From NCBI GenBank assembly GCA_018062085.1, contig JAGOSY010000003.1:137215-201214 (forward strand): 64,000 nt of DNA. The letters run 5' to 3'. Under the pieces are notes generated by a model, which saw only the letters and a program-made list of their open reading frames with translations, ran no database searches and was not told the DNA's origin. The translations under genes were made by a program, and so were the position numbers. Shown here piece by piece: positions 16,672 through 24,176 of this stretch (position 1 is the first letter of the stretch; each line of letters begins with the position of its first letter). Origin of the DNA: a bacterium. GTDB lineage: Bacteria; Cyanobacteriota; Vampirovibrionia; Obscuribacterales; Obscuribacteraceae.

Positions 16672-16687
16672 CCCCGGTTTCTCCCAC
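16672..16687 (-). promoter_or_regulatory. Weaker copy of the shared upstream motif
   Basis: The minus strand reads GTGGGAGAAACCGGGG, matching TGGGRAAxACCG at most core positions. It lies about 90 nt before the first gene of the locus. No good -10-like hexamer was found at the usual 24-26 nt spacing, so support is weaker. Confidence 0.3.
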
Positions 16688-16845
16688 TATTTCGGCCTCT
16701 TCCCTCGGCTCAAAAGCCCGAAACCCCAGCCTACTAAGCAATACACCAAAAAAAATTATTTTGACAAACTTTCAGGAGGCTTTTGGGGCTATTGGCTGGG
16801 ACACTAGCTTGGGCTATTTGTTGGGGTCACTAACGCAGAGCGACT

Positions 16846-16977
16846 GCCTATATAAGTAGTTGGCTGGCCGCCAGCCAATCAGGTACAAGCCAAATCTGGT
16901 TCTAGGCAAATCAAGACTGAGCAAATCTGGTCCAAGCCAAATTGCGTCCGATAAAACGGCCATATCCTTATATAGGC
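16846..16977. repeat. Element bounded by an 11-bp inverted repeat
   Basis: GCCTATATAAG (16846-16856) and CTTATATAGGC (16967-16977) are perfect inverted repeats. Inside lie a perfect hairpin (TTGGCTGG/CCAGCCAA, 16860-16878) and two related direct repeats around AGCCAAATCTGG. No target-site duplication was seen. It could be a small non-autonomous element, a structured RNA or a regulatory region. Confidence 0.35.
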
Positions 16978-17179
16978 TATTTCGCCAGAATTTAATCAAT
17001 GTGATCAGTGGGAATTAATCAAACCCAGCCAGCAAATATCAAGCTCAAACCCGGCAAAGAGCACCTCGTTTAACTTATGTCACCACTGACAGTATCAGCG
17101 AAAGTCACCACCAATACACCATTAGCGGTGCTTTCAAGAGGTAAGTGGTGCCAGCACCATTGGCAATGGCAAATTTACT

Positions 17180-17208
17180 TTTACAAAATCACGGTTTATC
17201 GGTATAGT
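17180..17208 (+). promoter_or_regulatory. Sigma70-type promoter for the coiled-coil gene
   Basis: TTTACA and TATAGT are separated by 17 bp. The -10 hexamer lies 24 nt before the GTG start, which leaves a very short leader that still contains the AAAGGGG ribosome site. Confidence 0.6.
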
Positions 17209-17232
17209 AGGTTTCAAGAAAGGGGTATAAGT

Positions 17233-17853
17233 GTGAGCATTCATAAAAAAAATACTGCCGATAATTTAGATTTCTCGCCAAATCAAGGTGAACATGAGGA
17301 TGCTGTTGCCGTTGACGGCCTAGAACACATCTTTAAATGGGCATCAGAGACGGTGTCAGATCCTCAAGATGAAAGAGTGCGCCAAGCAAGAGACAGGCGC
17401 GTTCGTCATCAGGTTCTTGACGTTGTTCAAAAATACAGAGAACAGCGCGTTGTTACGAAGAGCCAGGATGAAGTTGCCTATTTGCAAAGAAGAGTTATCG
17501 CTCTGCTTTCAAAGATGCAAGAACTGACTGAAGAAAACGCAGCGGTAAAACAAATTATGGTTAGCCAATTCTGGGCTATCCAAAGAATTCCCGTTCTAGA
17601 AGAACAGGTGCGCGTACTTAAGGTAGTCGAATACGAAAAAGAAGCTGCCGTTAAAGAACGTCGTTATTTGATGGACGCTCTGGCGAAAATCAAAGTAGAA
17701 CGTGACTACTTAGAAGACATTCTAGTTACTTGCGAAGAAGAGAATACTCGCTTGTCGAGCATCCTTCACAACACAAGAGCAGAATTGGCCGAAGTACAAG
17801 CCCGCAAGTGGTGGCACAGTTTCGTTCCTAAGAGCTTCCTCAAGAAGGCTTAA
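17233..17853 (+). CDS. Coiled-coil protein of unknown function
   Basis: This is a 206-residue protein from a GTG start preceded by AAAGGGG at good spacing. An ATG 52 codons upstream lies before the promoter and is unlikely. It is cytosolic, with no signal or membrane segment. From about residue 40 to 195 it is charged and helical with heptad-like spacing (LQRRVIALLSKMQELTEEN, EEQVRVLKVVEYEKEAAVKE), indicating a long coiled coil. It ends with a basic, Trp-containing tail (RKWWHSFVPKSFLKKA) that might contact membrane. It is monocistronic. No family was recognised; a structural or cell-organisation role is possible. Confidence 0.65.
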   Translation: MSIHKKNTADNLDFSPNQGEHEDAVAVDGLEHIFKWASETVSDPQDERVRQARDRRVRHQVLDVVQKYREQRVVTKSQDEVAYLQRRVIALLSKMQELTEENAAVKQIMVSQFWAIQRIPVLEEQVRVLKVVEYEKEAAVKERRYLMDALAKIKVERDYLEDILVTCEEENTRLSSILHNTRAELAEVQARKWWHSFVPKSFLKKA

Positions 17854-17895
17854 GGAAGACAGCTAGGCTGAATCACTAATTCGGAACAATCAAAT

Positions 17896-17930
17896 AAAGA
17901 GGAGAAATTGCTAGTCAATTTCTCCTCTTT
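17896..17930. terminator. Bidirectional terminator between the coiled-coil gene and rarA
   Basis: Perfect 15-bp arms (AAAGAGGAGAAATTG / CAATTTCTCCTCTTT) flank a 5-nt loop, with a T-run on both strands. The right arm reaches into the rarA stop codon. Confidence 0.85.
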
Positions 17931-19224
17931 AGCCTTCAACGACCTCTTTACCCGCGGCCTTGCGAATCTTGCCCTCAAAACCCCGCTCGCTTGGTTGATA
18001 GTATTTACGCCCAGCTAATTCATTGGGCAGGCACTGCATGTTATCGGCTTTGCCAGCAGCGAAATCATGGGCATACTGATAGCCCTTAGAGTAACCAATT
18101 TCTTTCATCAACTTAGTTGGCGCATTGCGCAAATGCAGAGGAACAGGATGCTGCACCGTATTTAGTGCATCCTGAGCGGCCTCATTGTAGGCTTTGTAAA
18201 GTGAATTTGATTTGGGCGCCAAAGCCATATAAGCAACACACTGAGCTAGGGCCAATTTACCTTCCGGCACCCCAATGAATTCAACCGCCTGCATCGCCGC
18301 CACCGCCTGAGTCAAGGCTTGCGGAGCAGCCAAGCCAATATCTTCTGAAGCAAAGCGCACCAAGCGCCGCGCTACATACATTGGCTCTTCGCCAGCTTCC
18401 ATCATGCGCGCTAACCAGTAAATACTGGCGTTCACGTCAGAATTGCGAATTGACTTGTGTAGAGCCGAAATCAGGTTGAAATGATTCTCACCGTCTTTAT
18501 CGTATTTGAGTACAGCCTGCTGAACCGCAGAGCGAATTTCTTTTTCACTTATCACTTTCTGGCCGCGCTTAAAAGCTAGATTTGCTGCCATTTCAAGCGA
18601 GTTGAGAGCGGTACGAGCATCACCAGAAGAATAGGCGGCAATCAGTTTGAGAGTGTCATCAGAAGCAGTCAACTCCAACTCGCCTAAACCTCTCTCTTTA
18701 TCAATCAATGCAGTTTGCATAATCTTCAAAAGAGCAGGCAAGTCAAGTTCATCCATGACAAAAACTTTCAGCCTAGAGAGCAAAGCCGAATTAATCTCAA
18801 ATGATGGGTTTTCAGTGGTAGCGCCAACTAAACAAATGACACCAGTTTCGACATAAGGCAAAAAGGCATCTTGCTGCGCTTTATTAAAGCGATGAATTTC
18901 ATCCACAAACATTATTGTGCGACGGCCTTCAAGATTCATAAAGGCCTCGGCTTCAGCCATAACCCCCTTAATTTCTTTCATGCCCGAGGCCACAGCCGAA
19001 AAGGCTATCCACTTACTATCGGTCTCGCGGGCAATTATGCGCGCCAGGGTAGTTTTGCCCACACCGGGCGGTCCCCAGAGAATAAAAGAGCTTAAAGTAT
19101 TGCCTGTCAGCATTGTGCGCAGCACACCGCCTTCGGCTAAAAGCTTTTCCTGACCGTAATATTCGTCTAATTCCCTGGGGCGCATGCGCTCGGCCAGGGG
19201 CGGCCGATTCTTCTGAGCTAACAT
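17929..19224 (-). CDS. rarA: Replication-associated recombination protein A (RarA/MgsA), AAA+ ATPase
   Basis: This 431-residue protein is the usual family length. RarA acts at stalled replication forks. Visible motifs are an N-terminal [16 protein letters not shown] segment, Walker [10 protein letters not shown] (about 51-59), Walker B with sensor ([18 protein letters not shown], about 105-122), the [12 protein letters not shown] sensor-1 region, and the C-terminal tetramerisation domain with [13 protein letters not shown] and [13 protein letters not shown]. All ATPase motifs are intact. It starts with ATG. A 45-codon membrane ORF ends 11 nt upstream on the same strand and is probably co-transcribed. 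Confidence 0.95.
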   Translation of the reverse strand: MLAQKNRPPLAERMRPRELDEYYGQEKLLAEGGVLRTMLTGNTLSSFILWGPPGVGKTTLARIIARETDSKWIAFSAVASGMKEIKGVMAEAEAFMNLEGRRTIMFVDEIHRFNKAQQDAFLPYVETGVICLVGATTENPSFEINSALLSRLKVFVMDELDLPALLKIMQTALIDKERGLGELELTASDDTLKLIAAYSSGDARTALNSLEMAANLAFKRGQKVISEKEIRSAVQQAVLKYDKDGENHFNLISALHKSIRNSDVNASIYWLARMMEAGEEPMYVARRLVRFASEDIGLAAPQALTQAVAAMQAVEFIGVPEGKLALAQCVAYMALAPKSNSLYKAYNEAAQDALNTVQHPVPLHLRNAPTKLMKEIGYSKGYQYAHDFAAGKADNMQCLPNELAGRKYYQPSERGFEGKIRKAAGKEVVEG

Positions 19225-19235
19225 GCCTTTGCTGC

Positions 19236-19373
19236 TTAATTGCCCATAAACATAAAGAAGGTAGACGGCACAAGAGTTCCTAGGAACAACAGGATCATCG
19301 TCCAGACTACAATGTACTTAAAATTCTTACGCAGATAATGCTTGGCGTGAAAATTCTTGAATGAAAGGCCCAT
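19236..19373 (-). CDS. Small single-pass membrane protein upstream of rarA
   Basis: This is a 45-codon ORF with an ATG start: a basic N-terminus ([15 protein letters not shown]) followed by one hydrophobic helix ([16 protein letters not shown]) and a short tail. The composition is typical of a real small membrane protein. A GAGAT ribosome-site candidate precedes it and it ends 11 nt before rarA. No homologue was recognised. Confidence 0.5.
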   Translation of the reverse strand: MGLSFKNFHAKHYLRKNFKYIVVWTMILLFLGTLVPSTFFMFMGN

Positions 19374-19782
19374 GGCTATCTCTATGGTTTGGAATGACAA
19401 GATATTACCATCATTTGAACACTATCAGCAGCTGGGTACTATCATCATTTGGGCAGGCTCAGCAGCTGGACTAAAGAATAAAAGCGCCCACGGGATGTTA
19501 GATCCGTAAGCGCCCCTATCCTGATGTGCGACCGAGTAAACCTATCTAAATCTAAGACTTATCCAAATCTAACCCAAATCAAAATCTAAGTGCAATCAAC
19601 ACCAGCGCCAGCCAGCAAAGAGGTCCATTACTTGTCCCTGACTCCATCATTCCACAAGTCAAGAGAATCGAAAAGTAGTAAGAGATGAAATTCTTGTTTT
19701 TTCCTTCCTAATATTGCTCAAAGCCCTGTAAGCTTCATAATTAGACTCTTCATATATAGAAGTTATGAGTGGGAGGTTTTCG
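19374..19782. other. Intergenic region with an orphan minus-strand terminator
   Basis: About 400 bp carry no supported gene. A minus-strand terminator-like hairpin at 19484-19513 has no obvious upstream gene, so a small transcript may start in 19520-19780. A 22-codon minus ORF there (MESGTSNGPLCWLALVLIAL start) is too short to call. Confidence 0.45.
19484..19513 (-). terminator. Orphan intrinsic terminator (minus strand)
   Basis: The stem GCGC..ACGG pairs with CCGT..GCGC across a 10-nt loop with symmetric 2-nt internal loops, followed on the minus strand by TTTTATT. No minus-strand gene lies immediately upstream. Confidence 0.45.
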
Positions 19783-20568
19783 ATGAGACAGATAGGCATA
19801 CGCCTTGGGCAGGTAGCCAGTAGTGCTGCCGCAGCTGTCGCCATAACTTCCCTAGGCGGCCAGTCAGCTCTCGGCAAACTGCCATCGATGGTCTCTGACC
19901 CCTCGGCAGAAGAGGGGGCTAAGAGTGCGGGAATGCCAAGCACTAACCTATTTACGGTACGCACTACCACCGCTGAAAAGATGCAGGCCATGAGCAATGT
20001 CAGCCTACTGAATGAGCGCATCAGTCAAATACAAGATCACTCAGTTAGTCTGCCTAAACTTAACCTTGATCAGACTGAGAGCAGAATATCCCCGCAAAAA
20101 CGTGAACTGTTTGAGCGCGCCATGGCTGCTAGCCAAAGCCGCAAGCTGGCTGCTCTTTTAAACCAAAGAGGCACCTGCCTAGCTCTGATTGGCGAGCGCA
20201 GCAAGGCAATTAGTGACTTAGATGAAGCTGTTATCTCAGACCAGAACTACGCACCGGCCTTCAACAACCGCGCTTGGATGATGGCACAAGCAGGCAAGCT
20301 TGATGCCGCCATGCTCGATGTTAACAAAGCCATAGAGCTCTCTCCCGAGATGGCCGAAGCCTATGATACAAGAGGCACTATTTACCTGGCTTTGAAGCAA
20401 TATGAGGCGGCCATGAAAGACTTCAATAGTTCTATTCAAAACAAAGAAGACTACGCCGAAGCCTACTACCACCGGGCACTCTTACACAAAATTCAGGGTG
20501 ACGCCACTCAATCGGCGGCAGACGAAAAGCGGGCAATCGAACTGGGCTACCCCGTTCAAGGGCAATAA
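19783..20568 (+). CDS. Exported TPR protein
   Basis: This is a 261-residue protein from the ATG with GGGAGG 7 nt upstream; an ATG six codons earlier lies before this ribosome site. An N-terminal signal-like segment (VASSAAAAVAITSLGG) is followed by a linker and at least three TPR units from about residue 125 (RGTCLALIGERSKAISDL, NNRAWMMAQAGKLDAAMLDV, YDTRGTIYLALKQYEAAMKDF). TPRs mediate protein-protein contacts. It is convergent with the thioredoxin gene, with a 4-nt gap. The binding partner is unknown. Confidence 0.75.
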   Translation: MRQIGIRLGQVASSAAAAVAITSLGGQSALGKLPSMVSDPSAEEGAKSAGMPSTNLFTVRTTTAEKMQAMSNVSLLNERISQIQDHSVSLPKLNLDQTESRISPQKRELFERAMAASQSRKLAALLNQRGTCLALIGERSKAISDLDEAVISDQNYAPAFNNRAWMMAQAGKLDAAMLDVNKAIELSPEMAEAYDTRGTIYLALKQYEAAMKDFNSSIQNKEDYAEAYYHRALLHKIQGDATQSAADEKRAIELGYPVQGQ

Positions 20569-20572
20569 AAGT

Positions 20573-21565
20573 CTACTTTTCTAGCTCGTTAACCAACAAC
20601 TCAGACAAACCATCGCCTCGGTAGTTTTTAGCGCTCAACACGGAGGCTTGGTGAAGCGCTTTGAGAGCTTTGCCTTTATCACCCAGACGCAATTGCTTAA
20701 GACCAATGGCCAGATTGTAGGTTGCTTTGTCGTATTCGTAGGTTGTCGATTTCAATAGCTGTTCGTCGCTTATCTCATCGCGCAAATACTTATTAAGTTG
20801 CTTTAGCCACCGAAGTGGTTCTTTCTCTGACGACATTGAACTGTACTTAGAGCTTCTATCAAATACTTTTTGCATCATCGGCTCCACTTCTGCTTGGCGC
20901 TTGCAGGCGAGCAGCAAGTGATGGCACATCAAATAATCAGAAGAATTGTATCTCTCTACGCCAGTATTGCCCTGCAGAAGTTCTGGGCTCAAGCCAGCTA
21001 TAGCTAAATCATGGTTACCTTTTGACAGAGCGACTTTAGCTCTAACCGTATCGGCCTTTTTCTTAGACTGCGTGATAAATTCAGAAAACTTGTCGCCATA
21101 GAGATAACGATCGTCATCAACCTTATCGCCAGACGCTAGCGTAATCACACAGCGAGGTATGGAACTGACAGAAAATCGTTCGGTCAGGCTCTTAGTAGCC
21201 GGTATAGAGCTGAGAGCTTCGTTAGTCAGGTCTACGCGCACTGGCACGAAATTGTCGTTAATCTCTGCAATCACCGCTGGTGCTCTAAATACTGTGCGTT
21301 CTCTCTTTTTGCAAGGCGGGCACCAATCTGCTGTAAATTCATAAAATACCAGGCCTTTTTTGATGCCACCTGGCTTTTGTGCCATCTGCTCTAATTGCAC
21401 TGGTGTGATCCAAGCCACACATTTATCGCTCGGTGCAGTGCTCTGAGTCAATTTCGCATAGACACGAAAACACAGAAGCCAACTGACCAGAATAATAAAC
21501 CAGACAGGAATAGTCAGTGCATTAATAGGACCTTTTTGACCTTTTGTCTCTTTAGTCTGAGCCAT
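20573..21565 (-). CDS. Membrane-anchored thioredoxin-like protein
   Basis: This is a 330-residue protein from the ATG with a GGGAG site. One N-terminal membrane anchor (about 18-36) precedes a thioredoxin fold with the active-site motif ADWCPPC (Cys 82 and 85) and the cis-Pro loop SIPRC. A helical C-terminal region of about 170 residues contains weak TPR-like units (YNLAIGLKQLRLGDKGKAL). It is probably a thiol-disulfide exchange protein facing the periplasm, in the style of DsbD C-terminal or TlpA-like proteins. The start overlaps the end of the ABC permease by 14 nt, so the three genes form an operon. The substrate is unknown. Confidence 0.8.
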   Translation of the reverse strand: MAQTKETKGQKGPINALTIPVWFIILVSWLLCFRVYAKLTQSTAPSDKCVAWITPVQLEQMAQKPGGIKKGLVFYEFTADWCPPCKKRERTVFRAPAVIAEINDNFVPVRVDLTNEALSSIPATKSLTERFSVSSIPRCVITLASGDKVDDDRYLYGDKFSEFITQSKKKADTVRAKVALSKGNHDLAIAGLSPELLQGNTGVERYNSSDYLMCHHLLLACKRQAEVEPMMQKVFDRSSKYSSMSSEKEPLRWLKQLNKYLRDEISDEQLLKSTTYEYDKATYNLAIGLKQLRLGDKGKALKALHQASVLSAKNYRGDGLSELLVNELEK

Positions 21566-22364
21566 AAGAAAACTCCCGACAAGACAAGGCAAAGGCAGCA
21601 ATCAGAAGAAAGAAAGCAATGTTAGAGATAAAAATGGCAAACTCGTAAGTATCAAAGGCTGAAGCTGCGGTCATGGCGAGCAAATCAATTGACGATGGCA
21701 TGAAGTCTCCAAACCACTCTTCGATAAAAAGACAAACCGTCTTGAGCGTCTCAAGAAAAGCATTGGTAGACTGTTGGGCTTGAGAATATACACTACCAAC
21801 ACCGGCACAACCCATCAGCGTAAACACAGTCATTATGGCAATCAGCGGTGCTGCACTATGCATAAAAATCACAAGCGAACACCAGCTGGCAGCGTTTAAA
21901 ATGATTGATGCCAAAGTAAGAAGGCTAATATCAATGGCAGTGATGCCGTAGCAAAAACCGACTAAGTAAACCAGCAACAAAGCGCACAACAAAAGTATGC
22001 TTGTCCCGATTACAGCCGCACAATACCTGGTCAAGACATAACAGAAGCGCGTCATTGGCCGAGTAAAAAGCAATGACAAAGAGTCAGACTCAGCAATGAG
22101 CTTCCCTCCAGCGGGGCCATCACTGATAAATATATAGGCAAGAAGCAGGTAAACCGTTGGCTGCACGAAATAGTGATGAACCCCTCCGGCAATCATCTTT
22201 TGAATTTCGAGGCCCAACGGCGGATGGGGAAAGGACAGAGAAATAATCAAACCGAAACTAGGCACCATCATCAAAAGAAGCGGAATTACCCAATAGCGCG
22301 GGTCGGCGAATTTGATATAAAGGGTGTAAGCAAAAACAGCGGGATTGATAAGAGTTCTATTCAT
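21552..22364 (-). CDS. ABC-2 type transporter permease
   Basis: This is a 270-residue integral membrane protein with about six hydrophobic segments (WVIPLLLMMVPSFGLI, VYLLLAYIFISDG, TSILLLCALLLVYLV and others). The SDSLSLLFTRPMTR segment, with its small cytosolic coupling-helix character, is typical of ABC-2 permeases. A longer reading frame would add 40 low-complexity residues lying inside the C-terminal tail of the ATPase gene; the chosen ATG overlaps that gene by 8 nt. It pairs with the ATPase encoded just upstream. The substrate cannot be told. Confidence 0.8.
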   Translation of the reverse strand: MNRTLINPAVFAYTLYIKFADPRYWVIPLLLMMVPSFGLIISLSFPHPPLGLEIQKMIAGGVHHYFVQPTVYLLLAYIFISDGPAGGKLIAESDSLSLLFTRPMTRFCYVLTRYCAAVIGTSILLLCALLLVYLVGFCYGITAIDISLLTLASIILNAASWCSLVIFMHSAAPLIAIMTVFTLMGCAGVGSVYSQAQQSTNAFLETLKTVCLFIEEWFGDFMPSSIDLLAMTAASAFDTYEFAIFISNIAFFLLIAAFALSCREFSYGSD

Positions 22365-23391
22365 TTGAAAGTTTAGAACCTCCATTTTCATCAAGTGCTG
22401 TTTCTGGAGCTGAATTTGAAGCTTGGTCGGGAACTTGATCTGGTGCTTGGTCTGGAACTTGGTCTGAGCCTTGATCTGGCGCACTTAAGAACAGCTCCAC
22501 CAACTCCCGTTTTTCGAAATTAGACTTATATACTCGCAAACCATTGCCAGTCAAACTGGCAATAATATCGGCTGCTTTTTCGTTGTCAGAGACCGTGAAT
22601 TTAGCAGTTTCACCAGTCGATTCAATCAAGGTGCAACCGCTGCTCTGCGCTGCTGCAGCTAGTGCTGATGAACTGTCTCTATCGCTAGCCAACCAGCTAA
22701 CTATGAGAATTTGACGCACCTGAGAGAGAGCGGCAACGTTCGCCACCTCTTCAATCTTTCCTTTGCGAATGAAGGCTATACGGTCACAAACTTTTTCAAC
22801 TTCATTTAAGTGATGGGAATTAAGCACGATAGTCATGCCTTCTTCTTTGCACTTCAAAAGCAGTTTGCGAATCAAGATAAAACCAAGGGGGTCCATGCCA
22901 GATGTTGGTTCATCTAAGAAAAATATGCGGGGATGACCAATCAAAGCTTGGGCAATACCAAGGCGCTGAAGCATTCCGCGAGACATCTCCTTTACCTTGC
23001 GCCGATTAATATCAACGTCAAGCTCAACCAGGGCTAAGACTCGCTTGACCTCAGACTGACGCTCCATACTAGGGCGGCCAGCAAGCCAATGATGATAGGC
23101 CAGAAATTGCTTCACCGACATCCAGCGGTTATAGCAAGGACGCTCCGGTAGAAAGCCGATCTGTTGTTTGACATCGAGGGCAAAAGGAGACATACCGTCG
23201 ATTTGGATTAAACCGGCCGAAGGCTGAGTGAGAGCCAACAAGCAGCCAAATATAGTGGTTTTGCCAGCCCCGTTTGGTCCAATCAGGCCAAATACTTCGC
23301 CTTCCTGAACGTCAAAGCAGGCTTGGTCGACAGCCTTAACTTTGCCCTGGCGGTAAGTCTTAGTAAGATTTTCGACTGCTATTAAAGACAA
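22357..23391 (-). CDS. ABC transporter ATP-binding protein with a repetitive acidic tail
   Basis: This is a 344-residue protein. Walker A GPNGAGKTT (about 38-46), Q-loop GFLPERP, signature MSRGMLQRLGIAQAL and Walker B IFFLDEPTSGMDP are intact, followed by the H-loop NSHHLNEVEKV. It belongs to the CcmA/NatA-like group that pairs with ABC-2 permeases. After the conserved domain comes a variable region, then a C-terminal repeat of about 30 residues of the DQVPDQAPDQVPDQAS type with no known function. The start codon is TTG directly after an in-frame TGA; no ATG or GTG lies between that stop and the Walker A region. Confidence 0.9.
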   Translation of the reverse strand: MSLIAVENLTKTYRQGKVKAVDQACFDVQEGEVFGLIGPNGAGKTTIFGCLLALTQPSAGLIQIDGMSPFALDVKQQIGFLPERPCYNRWMSVKQFLAYHHWLAGRPSMERQSEVKRVLALVELDVDINRRKVKEMSRGMLQRLGIAQALIGHPRIFFLDEPTSGMDPLGFILIRKLLLKCKEEGMTIVLNSHHLNEVEKVCDRIAFIRKGKIEEVANVAALSQVRQILIVSWLASDRDSSSALAAAAQSSGCTLIESTGETAKFTVSDNEKAADIIASLTGNGLRVYKSNFEKRELVELFLSAPDQGSDQVPDQAPDQVPDQASNSAPETALDENGGSKLSNE

Positions 23392-23508
23392 TCAGCACGT
23401 TCTCTGTTCTGGGCGGTAATTCTGGGCTGCCTGATACGAGCATTGCTTCTAACTGTCTGCCCGGCTTCGTAGCGACCGAAACTAGGCAGTGCCAAATGAA
23501 CGAAGCCC

Positions 23509-24156
23509 CTATATTTGCCATTCTCGAATAATCTGGCGACAGAGGCCAAGGGGTTCCACCTCAAACGCTACCAGCTTCTCAAAGCGGATAGCTGGCGGCA
23601 AGCGAGTTTCGAGTAGTTCATTGAACTTATCCAGCTCACTAATTCGCACAGTTTTTGCTACAGAATCAAGGGGAGTTTTGAGATGACCCAGGGTGATATG
23701 AGGCAAATATTCGTCGTAGCTAAAGGGATAGCCGGTGCTAGATATGCTCTGCCTCTGTCCGTCGCTGATGCCTACGAAGCTCTGGGGATCCGCCGACGCC
23801 CTAAGTGCCTTTGGCAGCCAGAGATTGGCCACATCGCAGTGCAGTTGTTTTAGCGCAGGCCCAAGGGCAAAGTTGAGGAAAACAATTTTAGAGGCCCAGA
23901 CGCTGATATCGGTTATCGCCATGGGTTCCTTTAGAAACCGAGGAATGGAGGCAATATTTAGAAATTGCAGCAAGTCGACAGCAGTTTGCCCGTCGTCAAA
24001 GGTAGCTTGCATTAAACTCAAATGGGCAATAGAGTTCGAAGTGTTCAAGGCAACAGCAAAATCGACTCCACTCCTTTCGCTCTCGGCAAGCAGAGCACAA
24101 ATAGCTTGGCAATCTTTTTCACTTGGTACAAGTGCTAGGCTAACACCTGATGACAC
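23509..24156 (-). CDS. 2H phosphoesterase superfamily protein (2'-5' RNA ligase/cyclic phosphodiesterase-like)
   Basis: This is a 215-residue protein from a GTG start with a GGAG site 8 nt upstream. Two H-x-[ST]-x motifs, HLSL (His45) and HITL (His153), are the paired catalytic histidines of the 2H phosphoesterase fold. Members hydrolyse 2',3'-cyclic or 2'-5' phosphodiester bonds in RNA or nucleotides. Spacing and length suit a two-lobed single-domain protein. It is more diverged from ThpR than the second 2H gene in this window, so the substrate is uncertain. It lies between uvrC and the ABC ATPase on the same strand. Confidence 0.7.
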   Translation of the reverse strand: MSSGVSLALVPSEKDCQAICALLAESERSGVDFAVALNTSNSIAHLSLMQATFDDGQTAVDLLQFLNIASIPRFLKEPMAITDISVWASKIVFLNFALGPALKQLHCDVANLWLPKALRASADPQSFVGISDGQRQSISSTGYPFSYDEYLPHITLGHLKTPLDSVAKTVRISELDKFNELLETRLPPAIRFEKLVAFEVEPLGLCRQIIREWQI

Positions 24157-24176
24157 AAAAGTCTCCTGTACTCTAG

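Larger units (their letters stand above)
16584..17232. other. Divergent intergenic region before the secretion-type locus
   Basis: No gene is supported in about 650 bp. It holds a motif copy for the minus-strand gene, a 132-bp element bounded by an 11-bp inverted repeat with an inner hairpin, and a plus-strand sigma70-type promoter. Confidence 0.55.
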
